From Glycine soja (Eukaryota > Streptophyta > Magnoliopsida > Fabales > Fabaceae): 64,000 nucleotides of DNA. Where the stretch lies: assembly GCF_004193775.1 (NCBI RefSeq), contig NC_041002.1:13242485-13306484 (forward strand), read 5' to 3'. Shown here piece after piece: positions 33,980 through 45,295 of this stretch; positions within the stretch are counted from its first letter, which is position 1, and each line of letters opens with the position of its first letter. The notes under the pieces were generated by a model that did no database searches, was not told the origin of the DNA, and saw only the letters and a list, made by a program, of their open reading frames with translations. Both the position numbers and the translations under genes were made by a program.

Positions 33980-35475
33980 GGTGTTAATGGCAATTGTTGA
34001 CTTGGTCGAGTTATAAATTAATGAGAAAATGGAGATTGAGATCAACTAAGAAATAGTAAACTAAATCTGGAATGCATGCAAGACATTTTGAAAATAAGAG
34101 AAATGGACAGATGAAGGCCAAGAACTATAGTTCAACATTAACAGCTGGGAAAATATGCATATAGGAATGATGACACTTGCGTGTAGAAGCATCGGTTGGT
34201 GAGACTGATGGGAAAGCTAATATGAAAGATGTTGTGGATTTTTTGTAATCACATGTATAGCATATATCATTCAACTTGATGTATGTTTTTTTTTTCTTCG
34301 GATGATGCAGAACAAAATAGGGCACAAACAGCTTAAGGCAATCCCAAACCAAAACAACTTTTCATAAATTTGAGCAATTAAGATTGTATTTATTGCTGAA
34401 TCAGACTTGTTTCTATATTGAAAATTTTCACATTCTTAATGGCAATTGTTGTACTTTACCAAGATACAAATTAATTTAAAAAAATGAAATAAATCTTGAA
34501 AATAATAGAAATGGCTAGCTGAGGGGCTAAGTGTATGGTTCAACATTGACAGCTGCGAAAATTGGAGATACAGGAATGATAATAGTTGTATATATAGAGG
34601 CATGGCTTGCTGACACTTGGACAAAATCTAATATCAAAGATCTTCTGTGTACAGAAGTAGGGAGAATGAATTTTGGTGAACTCCAAAAAAATCCCCTTGC
34701 TTTATTTGACATTATGATAAAAAAGTGTATCATATTTATTCTGGTTTTATCGGATCATGTGCCATTGCTCGAATGAGCGATTAATGCTATTTGTGTTAGA
34801 AGCAGTTAACAATCGAATCCAATATTTTGCATGATATGGTTTCTATAATAGTATGGTAATAATTTGTCATATTTGATTTTACAGATGATTGAGAATACAA
34901 TTTAAATTGGATAATATCAACACATGAAATTAAGCTTGGGGAAAAAAACTTTTGGCTCCACACTGCAAATGCACAACAGGTTCCAGTGCTAAGTTAACAC
35001 ATATATAGAGTTTTAAGCAAGAGATAATGGAGAACTGGAAGCAAGAAGCTACTGTATCATGGAAAAGATATTTTCTTTAAAGGAAAAAGGGTGTAATAAT
35101 TCATTGTCCTAATTTAATTGTGTTAATTAATATTAGTAATGGTCATGCTGAAATAAACTACAATTTGTTAATAATGATTTAGTAATCGGTTTCAGAACTG
35201 ATAAAAAATATAATTCAAATTGGACAATGTTAACACAAAAGATATCTAAACAACCAAAAGTTAATTCCTGCTTCCACATTAGGAATCTATAAGATATGTC
35301 CACCCTAACAAAATGTTAAACATGGACAGTACAGGAAAAGAACATCAATGTTTCTACAATTTCACGTCTTGCAAATAATAGAGTCCATACAATGCAAATA
35401 AAAAGCAAGTAACTACATTCATTCAATTTGATAATGCCTTGCTAATTTGTTAGATGAAAGCTGGGCGGGTGAAAT
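33980..35475. other. Helitron 5' region with a diverged direct duplication
   Basis: 33941-34330 and 34393-34760 are diverged direct copies: TTAATGGCAATTGTTG occurs at about 33985 and 34437, and TTCAACATT(A/G)ACAGCTG at about 34132 and 34540. The first copy covers the RepHel start codon and its upstream sequence; in the second the start-codon region is altered and followed by a stop. Nothing else is supported up to 35475. Confidence 0.6.
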
Positions 35476-36623
35476 CTAAGAGCTTTTCGGTTCATCATCA
35501 CAGTCAACAGATGTAATCCGTTTTGTGGGTGTCAATGAAAGACCTAGAAGTGGATCGTGATTTGCTGTGACAGACACAGATTGTTGCATAACACTTACAC
35601 TGATCAATAAACTAAATTTGGAATTAGAGGCGGTGGAGTTTTTAAATAAGATTATGCCAACATACATAAAATCTGGAAAACACTATCACAGTGTCAACTT
35701 ACAGATTCAAGTTGGGAAGGATCATCAGAGTCAAGAATAGGAGCATGAACCTTGGAACATGCCTGTATAAGATATAAGTTCAGGCTAACAGATATGACAA
35801 TAATGGCTGCAACATGCTTTACAAAACATTACCTCAGCATTAGGCAGCATGTCCACCACAACATTGATCAATTCTATGTCATTTGAGTATCTAAGAACAA
35901 CAACATTGTTAAACTTGGGTTGAACTTTGACTTTAAATGCAAGGACATAACCCATCAACTTATCAAGGGCTTGAGGAGAAACATTTAAATCAACATCACC
36001 CTCCTTGACCAAAGAAAAAAATTCCATAATTAATACCTGTAATCAAATTCGATAGTAAACTAATAAAACATCATTCAAATGTTAAAAACCATCATATGAT
36101 AATTTGGTTAGGTACTTCTATTTTCAGCTTGTTAACTTCATTAGCTGATTGTCCAATTAGCTCAGTGCATTCACAGTCCCAGAGCAAAAAATTTGTGCTT
36201 TCCTCCTTGTAGTTGACCATCACCTCAAGTCTATACCTGCCAATGTACATAAGAGTGTAAAAAAGAGTGATAAATGAAGATGACAACAATGAAACACGAG
36301 TGCAATAACCTCAACACAGGTTGATCATTATGTGATGCAATCCTACCCCGCAAAGGCATTGGATAAAAGACTCCAAGTAGATTGGGCCAAAGATCCAAGG
36401 GAAGGCCCTAGGGTTCTCATGAGCCTTAGGGTAGATTTCGAGCCCATGGGCTAAGTATGAGCCCGCTTATCTTTGTAAATATTAGAATAGGTTTTTCCTT
36501 TGTTTGGGCCTTGTATTTTGGCCATTCTAGTAGTATAGGGTTTTAGCCTTGTATTTCAAGGCATTTTGTGTAGTCTTTGTAATAGGAACTTTTTTGTATT
36601 TTCATGTATTTTGTCATGGGGGT

Positions 36624-36798
36624 GAGCTTAGCTATTATAGGGGGTGTGTAGCTAAGCTCTAGCTTCTCATCTCGAAGAGGTGAGCTTAGCTATTAGAAAG
36701 GTGTGTGTAGCTAAGCTCTAGCTTCTTTAGGAATCTTCTCAAGGAAGCTTCTCAAGGAGGTGAGCTTAGTTATGAGAGGGGTGTGTGTAGCTAAGCTT
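36624..36798 (+). repeat. Three hairpin units in the U3 of LTR A
   Basis: GAGCTTAGCTA at 36624, 36682 and (as GAGCTTAGTTA) 36762 is followed 14-15 bases later by TAGCTAAGCTC at 36649 and 36708, and TAGCTAAGCTT at 36788. Each unit can form an 11-bp stem; units 1 and 2 pair perfectly. The arrangement is repeated in the 3' LTR from about 56627. Confidence 0.85.
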
Positions 36799-36878
36799 TA
36801 GCTTCCCAAGGAAGTTTTCTCAAAGAAGCTTCTCAAGGAAGTTTTCTCAAGAAAGCTTCTCAAGGAAGCTACCTAGTC

Positions 36879-36886
36879 TATAAATA
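36879..36886 (+). promoter_or_regulatory. TATA box of LTR A
   Basis: TATAAATA in CTATAAATAGAAGCAT, conserved at the matching place in the 3' LTR (about 56883) and, in a diverged U3, in LTR C (about 62104). Confidence 0.7.
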
Positions 36887-37238
36887 GAAGCATATGTAAC
36901 ACTTATTGTAACTTTGATGAATGATAGTCTTGTGAGACACAACTCAAAGTTCAACTTCTCTCCCTTTTTTCTTCCTTCAATTTCATGCTCCCCCCTCTTT
37001 GTTTCTCTCCCTCTTTCTTTTCCTCCATTGAAGCATCCTCTCCAAGCTTCTTATCCAAGGCTCATCTTGGTGGTGAAGCTCCTTCTTCCATGGCTTATTC
37101 CCTAGTGGATGGCGCCTCCTCTCACCTCTTCTCCTTTGTCTTCCGCTGCATCTCCATGGTGGAAAATCACCATTAAAGGACCTCATTGAAGTTCAAAGAT
37201 CCAGCCTCCATAGAAGCCCCACAAGCAAGCTTCCATCA

Positions 37239-37769
37239 AGTGGTAATCAGAGCATAAGAGCTTCAAGTAGGTGCTCCTTAAACCTCCATTGATTTTTAGT
37301 TTTACCTTCTCCTCCATTGTTGTTTCTTCATTTTTCTCCATGTATCTTCTCGCATGTCTTGGGCTAAATGTTGTTAACATGATTCTTTAGAATTTCCACC
37401 GATTGATCTTGCTATAGAAGCTAGATTTCATTTTCTATGGTTCAAATTTCTTGTTCATGTTCTTGAACCATGAGTTGTGTTGAGTTTAGGTTCCTTTGAG
37501 TTTTGTCTTGCTATTTTTTGTGGCTGAACCCTAAACCATAAAATTCTTACAAAATAAAGTAGAATAAAACCTCAAAAATCTAGAGTGACTTGTTCACCAA
37601 TTGTAGTTTTGTCATAAAACTCATGTCTAGTCATGAAACTTGTCACATAAGATTTCTTATGTTGTGCTGAATTTTATTTTTCTTGTTTCTTTCTCTAACT
37701 CATTTGTTCATGAGTGTATAAAACTCTTTTATCCTATTATTTGATTTGAGTCAAATCTTTCATGTTAAT
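37239..37769 (+). other. Leader of element A before nested element B
   Basis: Non-coding. It matches the leader of element C (62414-62945) closely, which shows where B inserted: after CATGTTAAT at 37769, continuing at 53271. Confidence 0.8.
37241..37253 (+). other. Primer-binding site of element A, tRNA-Met-like
   Basis: Two bases after the LTR comes TGGTAATCAGAGC, like the initiator-Met site TGGTATCAGAGC but with one extra A. Element C has the same variant at 62416, so it is a family feature, not a random mutation. Confidence 0.65.
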
Positions 37770-37824
37770 TGTAACATCCTAGAAATTTCTACCCGGAGTT
37801 TTTGGAAACGATGTATTTTGAATG

Positions 37825-37826
<2 letters not shown>

Positions 37827-37880
<54 letters not shown>
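37827..37880. repeat. (TA)n microsatellite in LTR B
   Basis: About 27 TA units; the 3' LTR has a shorter array at 49763-49806 and the inverted solo LTR only a few units near 42530. Array length is therefore a fast marker between these copies. Confidence 0.95.
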
Positions 37881-37882
<2 letters not shown>

Positions 37883-38971
37883 TTTTATTCAGTGTATATG
37901 CATATGTGTTCTTGGTAGAAGTAGGAGTAGTGGGGGCAAGATACGCGGGTTAGGCTAATTAAGGAAGAGAAATCCATAACTGGGAGGTTATGGGTTAATT
38001 CTTAATTAATTAGTTTAAAAATCATCGTTTTGTGTGCGACTTAGAATTTAACGAAACCAACCTCTGAACCACGCTCAGGGTTCTATTATGAGCGTTTTGA
38101 TATATATATTGCTTACTTTCGAAAACTGGCCCCGACGGACGCAGAGAAACGCGAGAAACTGGAACCAGAGAAACGGCACACAAACCGAGGCAGGATTTTT
38201 AGCGTTTCAAAGGTTAGATTTTCCTCACTTTTGTGACTGAGTGTGGGTCACAGTCAAAAAGAGAAAGTGGGCCCTTCTTGCTCCACTCAAATGGAGACAT
38301 GTGGCATTGCTTAAATAAAATAATAGAAAAAGAGAAAAACCCTTTTATTTAAAACCAAAAAGCTTTTCTCTCTCTTCACTCAGCCCCCACACTTTTTCAG
38401 ACAGCTCTCTCTCTCCCTCACGTTGCCATTTTCTTCTTCTTCATTCTCCATTGAAGCTCCAAGCAAAGCTTCAACCTTTGGCCATCATTTCTGCCCCAAA
38501 TCGCGAAAGGAGAGCATTTTCGGGGTCGTGAGGTGCATGGCTACGAGTGGGACTTCGAAAATTCAGGTTTGGGTGGACTTCTTTCTCCTTTGATTTTCGT
38601 GGGTATGGGGTTTTGGGAGATATGATGGGTAGTCTTGCTAGGTTTCTGCTGTATGATGATTATTTGTGAAGAAATTTGTTGAAAGTTTGTCGAGATTGCC
38701 ATGTTTGGATGAGTTAAACATACCCATTCTGTTTTAGGGTTTTTATGATGATGCTTGTGATGTTCATGTGCTGAAATTGCTTATGGAAAACTGTTAGAGA
38801 TGAAGGGTAGAGTTAACCTAGGGTTAGAAAGTGAGAATGTGGTGTTGTGAGTGGAAAAAGGGGGAGGCTTTGAGAGTTGGAAGGTTAAATCTGGATTCTG
38901 TGGTAAATGGAGGTTAAAGTGAGTTAATCTTAGCTTGAAATGCCATTTAGAACATGTGAGAAAGGTTAGGC

Positions 38972-41900
38972 TGTGCTGTGGCGTCCCCAAAATAATGACT
39001 GGTTTAATAGTAATGATTTAATTAACAAAAACCATGGTAAATTTTTTTTTTCTTTTTCTTTTTCATTTCTTTCTCTTTTCACCAAAACAAGGTTTCGAAG
39101 GAAAATCCTCACTATAGAGTCCTGAATGGCCAGTTCACAACTCTATTCGGAGTCATTTCTTTCTCACCGCTCATAATCTCTAAACTATTTTGCTTTTTCA
39201 AAAGAAAGAATGTACCAGCCATTACTTTAGCTCGTCACGTGAAAATAAAAGAATAAAATACGGTCGATAAACTATTTTACAAATAAAGTTGCTAACGCTT
39301 TCTTTTCAAATAACAAGATCGATCATAAATGCATTCATCATTTAAAGCTGTCCAAAATATGGGAGTTTTACAAAATATATAGTGTCATCCAGAGCAAAGG
39401 TGTCCATAGTGGTGGCTTCAACCACAAGTATACAATAATCAAATTCCTATACATCAAGTCTACCCATACAAAACAAAAGAGTAAACCTAACAGTCAATCC
39501 TAGATACACCCACCCTCAAAAATACACAAAACTAATCCAAGGAGCTGTCCACTCCACCGTGCGCTGAAGCGTCCGTGCAGGTTCATCTGGATGCACCAAA
39601 GAAGTAGCCGTGAATCGAATGGTGCCCCGAAATCGGCACCTCGTGTTGCCTTCGAGGGTCTCCCAAGCTCCCTCTAGGCACTCCATCTCTACTCGATCAC
39701 GGATTAGCTGCGCCGCCATCACGATATACAAGAAAGAAAAGAAAGGGGTAGACTCTTTCACAAGAATCTAACTGCACTGCACACCATTTGTCTCATAACC
39801 ACTACATGCAAGTAAAAGGGGTATTTTAAGGCTTTCCATCTCTGGTAATCGATTACACAGCCTTGGTAATCGATTACCAGAGGCTAAACTTGAATTACAC
39901 AGCCTCAGGACATGAAATATGCAAAAATGCACTGTGTAATCGATTACACATACCTGGTAATCGATTACCAGTGACCCATCCCTCTGTGTAATCGATTACA
40001 CAAACTGGTAATCGATTACCAGAGGCCTTCACAATGTTCCAGTTCCCTTTTTAAGCCTGGTAATCGATTACACCCCTTGGTAATCGATTACCAGAGGCTT
40101 CCCTAGCTTCCTGACCTCGTTTTCAAGCCTGGTAATCGATTACACCCCGTGGTAATCGATTACCAGAGACCATCTTAGCCTCCTGTCTTCATTTTTAAGC
40201 CTTGTAATCGATTACCCACCCTTGGTAATCGATTACCAGAGGCCATAATCCACATATCACACAAAATTCACAGCTGGCCAGCCACCACAAGCCTCCTTGC
40301 TTTGTGGTCTTTGTTCCTTTTATCTGTTGACTGCCAGGAGCTCGCCTGTTTAGGTACATCACAGGTTCTCACTGACCGACTATGCACGGGTTGGGTCGGG
40401 ATTGGTCAAGCTTGGTTTTGGGCAATAGCACCCCACCTGACGTCCCCAAGGTCTCCTGACCCCCGCGACATATCTCCAGGTACCACTCTGTGGTCAACAA
40501 TAAAAGCAGGAAGTTTCACCCTTCAACACTTCCTCATCTCAAGCTTGTAGGATTATGGGGTACCCATCACATGTGGTACTAGGTGGCGGTCGAGCGATGG
40601 TGCACAACAAGTTTTCCACATCCACAATGCGCGCATAAACCCACCATCCCTTGTTGCTCACCTCCAACTGAGCTCACATACTCCCACGTAGCCCATATCC
40701 TCGTTTCTCTCAACACCGGGTCCCCATCAATCCTCCCAAGCTTCCACAACATCCAAGCAAAACAACATTCAAACAGCACAAGCTATCACAGCCAAGCAAA
40801 ACAGAGTAAAGGCAGAAAACTTTGCCAAAACACCAACCAAAACACAGCTTTTCTCACTTAAAGACCCCAGTAACAATTCCTTCGTTCCGGTTCATTAACC
40901 GTTGGATCGACTTGAAAATTTTACTGGAAGTCTTTAGTACATAAGCCTACATTTTGACCGTTGGGATCTACTAGCAAACATCCAGAACTCATTCTGCACG
41001 GCTCTTTCCACAGCCAACCGCCCACAAGCATTTTTTCTGCACAAGCCAAAATCCTGCTGCACCTATTTTGACAGCAAAATTCTGCATAAGTGCAGATTTC
41101 GAAAATCCCACTTTCCCTCATCCAATCTTGCCCAAATCAATTCCTACAAGTCCCAAATCATGTATCAATCATGTCTAAATCAAAGTCAAGCTTCAAACCA
41201 CAGCAACACAAAATCTAGGTGTCCAAAACCCCTCATTTTAATGGATTTTCAAGGTTTGAAAAGTGAAATTGAGAATGAGGTTAATTTGGAGCAAACTCTC
41301 ACCTCACACAAGTCTATAACATCAATCTAAACTTGCTCAAACTGGATTTACACCTAAATTTCCACCGAATCAAAATTTGACTCCTCAACACCCAATTTTG
41401 CCCTAGAAATGGCTCTTGGTTCACTTTGGTCATTTGTTTTTCTCTCTAGCACAGTCCAAGCTTTCTCATAAGTCCTAAATGGCATTTCAAGCTAAGATTA
41501 ACTCACTTTAACCTCCATTTACCACAGAATCCAGATTTAACCTTCCAACTCTCAAAGCCTCACTCTTTTTCCATTCACAACACCACATTCTCACTTTCTA
41601 ACCCCAAGTTAACTCTACCCTTCATCTCTAACAGTTTCCATAAGCAATTTCAGCACATGAACATCACAAGCATCATCATAAAAACCCTAAAACAGAATGG
41701 GTATGTTTAACTCATCCAAACATGGCAATTTCAACATGCTTTCAACAAGTGTCTTCACAAATAATCATCACACAGCAGAAACCTAGCAAGACTACCCATC
41801 ATATCTCCCAAAACCCCATACCCACGAAATTTAAGAGAGAAAGAAGTCCACCCAAACCTGAATTTTCGAAGTCCCACTCGTAGCCACGCACTTCACGACC

Positions 41901-42598
41901 TCGAAAATGCCCTCCTTTCGCGATTTGGAGCAGAAATGAGCACCAAAGGTTGGAGCTTTGTTGGGGTTTCAATGGAGAATGGCAACGTGAGGGAGAGAGA
42001 GAGCTGTCTGAAATTTTCTGTTTTGCTGAGTGAGGAGAGAGAAAAGCTTTTTGGTCTTAAATAAAAAGGGTTTTCCCTTTTTCCATTATTTTATTCAAGC
42101 TCTGCCACATGTCCCTATTTGAGTGGAGCCAAAAGGGCCCACTTTCCCTTTTTACCGTGACCCACACTCAGCCACAAAAGTGAGAAAAATCTGACCTTTG
42201 AAACGCTAAAATCCTGCCTCGGTTTGCGTGTCGTTTCTCTGATTCCAGTTTCTCGCGTTTCTCTGCGTCCGTCGGGGCCAGTTTTCGAAAGTAATCAATA
42301 TATATATCAAAACGCTCAGAATAAAACCCCGAGCGTGGTTCAGAGGTTGGTTTCGTTAAATTTTAAGTTGCACGCAAAACAATGATTTTTAGACTAATTA
42401 ATTAAGAATCAACCCGTAACTTCCCAGTTATGGAGTTATCTTCCTTAATTAGCCTAACCCGCGTATCTTGCCCCCGCTATTCCTACTCTAACCAAGAACA
42501 TATATGCATATACACTGAATAATACTTATATATATAATCATTCAAAATACATCGTTTCCAAAAATTCCGGGTAGAAATTTCTAGGATGTTACATGTGC
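38972..42598 (-). mobile_element. Solo LTR of the B family, inverted, inside the 5' LTR of B
   Basis: The element is 38977-42593 (3617 bp), reverse complement of LTR B: it begins TGTGGCGTCC and ends GGATGTTACA on the plus strand. A perfect target duplication TGTGC lies at 38972-38976 and 42594-42598; removing it rejoins the host LTR exactly as in the uninterrupted 3' LTR near 50875. No internal region remains, so a full element inserted here and later recombined to a solo LTR. Confidence 0.92.
39846..40235. repeat. Six pairs of TAATCGATTA in the inverted solo LTR
   Basis: Motif starts: 39846/39867, 39937/39958, 39989/40009, 40061/40081, 40133/40153, 40205/40226. Spacing within pairs is 20 or 21 bp in all six. 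The last four pairs start 72 bp apart, so they arose as a 72-bp tandem repeat. All twelve cores are perfect. Confidence 0.95.
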
Positions 42599-43813
42599 TA
42601 AAGAGAAAAACAAATGACCAAAGTGAACAAAGAGCCATTTCTAGGGCAAATTTGGGTGTTGAAGAGTCAAATTTTGATTCGGTGGAATTGTAGGTGTAAA
42701 TTCAGTTTGAGCAAGTTTAGATTGATGTTATGGACTTGTGTGAGGTGAGAGTTTGCTTCAAATTTACCTCATTCTAAATTTCACTTTTCAAACCTAGAAA
42801 ACCCATTGAATTGAGGGGTGTTGGACACCTAGATTCTGTGTTGCTGTGCTGTAAAGCTTGATTTTGGGTTAGACATGATTGATACATGATTTGGGACTTG
42901 TAGGAATTGATTTGGGCAAGATTGGATGAGAGGAAGTGTGATTTTCGAAATCTGCACTTATGCAGAATTTTGCTGTCAAAATAAGTGCTGCAGGATTTTG
43001 GCTTTGTGCAGAAAAATGCTTATGTGTGGTTGGCTGTGGAAAGCCTAGTGCAGAATGCGTTCTGGATGTTTGCCAGTAGATCCCAACGGTCACAATGTAG
43101 GCTTATGTACTATAGACTTCCAGTAAAATTTTGGAGTCGATCCAACGGTTAACGAATTGGATCGAAGGAATTGTTACTGGGGTCTTTAAGTGAGAAAAGC
43201 TGTGATTTTGGTTGGTGTGTTGAGCAGAGTTTTCTGCCTTTGCCCTGTTTTGCTTGGCTGTGATAGCTTGTGCTGTTTGAATGTTGTTTTGCTTGGATGT
43301 TGTGGAAGCTTGGGAGGATTGATGGGGACCCGGTGTTGAGAGAAACGAGGATATGGGCTACGTGGGAGTACGTGAGCTCAGATGGAGGTGGGCAATAGGG
43401 GATGGTGGGTTTATGCGCGCATTGTGGATGTGGAAAACTTGTTGTGCACCATCGCCCGACCGCCACCTAGTACCACATGTGATGGGTACCCCATAATCCT
43501 ACAAGCTTGAGATGAGGAAGTGTTGAAGGGTGAAACTTCCTGCTTTTATTGTTGACCACAGAGTGGTACCTGGAGATATGTCGCGGGGGTCAGGAGACCT
43601 TGGGGACGTCAGGTGGGGTGCTATTGCCCAAAACCAAGCTTGACCAATCCCGACCCAACCCGGGCATAGTCGGTCAGTGAGAACCTGTGATGTACCTAAG
43701 CAGGCGAGCTCCTGACAGTCAACAGATAAAAGGAATAAAGACCACAAAGCAAGGAGGCTTGTGGTGGCTGGCCAGCTGTGAATTTTGTGTGATATGTGGA
43801 TTATGGCCTCTGG

Positions 43814-44132
43814 TAATCGATTACCAAGGGTGGGTAATCGATTACAAGGCTTAAAAAAGAAGACAGGAGGTTGAGATGGTCTCTGGTAATCGATTACCAA
43901 GGGGGTGTAATCGATTACCAGGCTTGAAAACGAAGTCAGGAAATTAAGGGAGCCTCTGGTAATCGATTACCAGCCTGTGTAATCGATTACACAGAGGGAT
44001 GGGTCACTGGTAATCGATTACCAGGTATGTGTAATCGATTACACAGTGCATTTTTGCATATTCCATGTTCTGAGGCTATGTAATTCGAGTTTAGCCTCTG
44101 GTAATCGATTACCAAGTCTGTGTAATCGATTA
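43814..44132. repeat. Five pairs of TAATCGATTA in the 5' LTR of B
   Basis: Motif starts: 43814/43835, 43887/43908, 43960/43980, 44011/44032, 44102/44123, with in-pair spacing 21, 21, 20, 21, 21 bp. Most extend to GGTAATCGATTACC or GTGTAATCGATTACAC, so the outer bases are also self-complementary. Confidence 0.95.
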
Positions 44133-44256
44133 CCAGAGATGAAAAGCCTTAAGATACCCCTTTTAATTGCATGTAGTGTTTATGAGACACATTGTGCAGC
44201 GGCATAGTTAGAGTCTCGTGAAAGAGTCTACCCCTTTCTTTTCTTTCTTGTAGATC

Positions 44257-44448
44257 GTGATGGCGGCGCAGCTAATCCATGATCGAGTAGAGATGGAGTG
44301 CCTAGAGGGAGCCTGGGAGACCCTCGAAGGCAACACGAGGTGCCGATTTCGGGGCACCATTCGATTCACGACTACTTCTTTGGTGCATCCAGATGAACCT
44401 GCACGGACGCTTCAGCGCACGGTGGAGTGGACAACTTTTTTGGATTAG
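44257..44448 (+). other. Short frame (63 codons) shared by all LTR B copies
   Basis: Begins MMAAQLIHDRVEMECLEGAW and ends EWTTFLD at a TAG; copies lie at 52522-52713 (plus) and, in the inverted solo LTR, within 39516-39761 (minus). No domain is recognised. Between the 44257 and 52522 copies I count four amino-acid-changing and one silent difference, all transitions, so there is no sign of selection for protein. A TTTCTTGTAG acceptor-like sequence precedes it. It could be a captured exon or just LTR sequence. Confidence 0.3.
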
Positions 44449-45010
44449 TTTTATATATTTTTTAGGGTGGGTGTATCTAAGACTGACTGTTAGGTTTACT
44501 CTTTTGTTTTTGTATGGGTAGACCTGATGTATAGGAATTTGATGATTGTATACATGTGGCTGAAGCCACCACTATGGACACCTTTGCTCTGGATGACACT
44601 GTATTTTGTAAAACTCCCATATTTTGAACAGCTTTAAATGATGAATGCATTTATGATCGATCTTGTTGTTTGAAAAGAAAGCATTAACAACTTTATTTGT
44701 AAAAGAGTTTATCGACCGTACTTTATTCTTTTATTTTCACGTGCCGACCTAAAGTAATGGCTGATACATTCTTTCTTTTGAAACAACAATTTAGTTTTAA
44801 AGATTATGAACGGTAAGAAAGAATTGACTCCGAATAGAGTTGTGAACTGGCCATTCAGGACTCTATAGTGAGGATTTTCCTTCTAAACCTTGTTTTGGTG
44901 AAAGGAGAAAGAAATGAAAAAGAAAAAGAAGAAAAAAAAATTTACCATGGTTTTTGTTAATTAAATCATTACTATTAAACCAATCATTATTTTGGGGACG
45001 CCACAATTGG

Positions 45011-45022
45011 TGGTATCAGAGC
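45011..45022 (+). other. Primer-binding site of element B, initiator tRNA-Met
   Basis: TGGTATCAGAGC, five bases after the 5' LTR, complementary to the 3' end of plant initiator tRNA-Met. Confidence 0.9.
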
Positions 45023-45295
45023 AAAAGTTGGATTCTAGTGAACCTGTTATGGTCTTGCTGTGTGAATGCTGTGTATCTCTGAAACTTGGGAGTAGGTTTC
45101 GGGGAGTGAAGTTAAGTCACACATTGTGTGTATTTTTGCCTTCTTGTCTTGAGCATGGATGTGTAAATGATTCATAGGATTGTGTGTGTATAAGTATGTA
45201 TAAAGAGAAGGATGTTGTTATAACTATCATAGCCTGTGTGGTACACTCTCTCATTAGGATTTCTTGGGTACTAATAGTCTCCCTACAGGATAGGT

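Larger units (their letters stand above)
36333..37238 (+). repeat. 5' LTR of element A
   Basis: 906 bp. U3 holds three inverted-repeat units (36624-36798) and several AAGCTTCTCAAGGA repeats (36735-36870) before the TATA box. The R/U5 part after 36940 is pyrimidine-rich. Same length as the 3' LTR. Confidence 0.9.
37770..45005 (+). repeat. 5' LTR of element B, interrupted by an inverted solo LTR
   Basis: LTR sequence is 37770-38976 and 42594-45005 (about 3.6 kb without the insert and its duplicated target). It contains a (TA)n array at 37827-37880, the TAATCGATTA cluster at 43814-44132 and a short frame at 44257-44448 shared by all copies. Ends with GGACGCCACA at 45005. Confidence 0.9.

Noticed and set aside
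39846..40235. Centromere or telomere satellite
   Set aside because: The motif array is confined to LTRs, short, and unlike the plant telomere repeat TTTAGGG.
43499..43900. A 133-codon minus-strand frame in LTR B, repeated at 51764-52165
   Set aside because: It lies wholly inside the LTR, is copied with it, and encodes the TAATCGATTA array (NRLP-like peptides) without any known domain.
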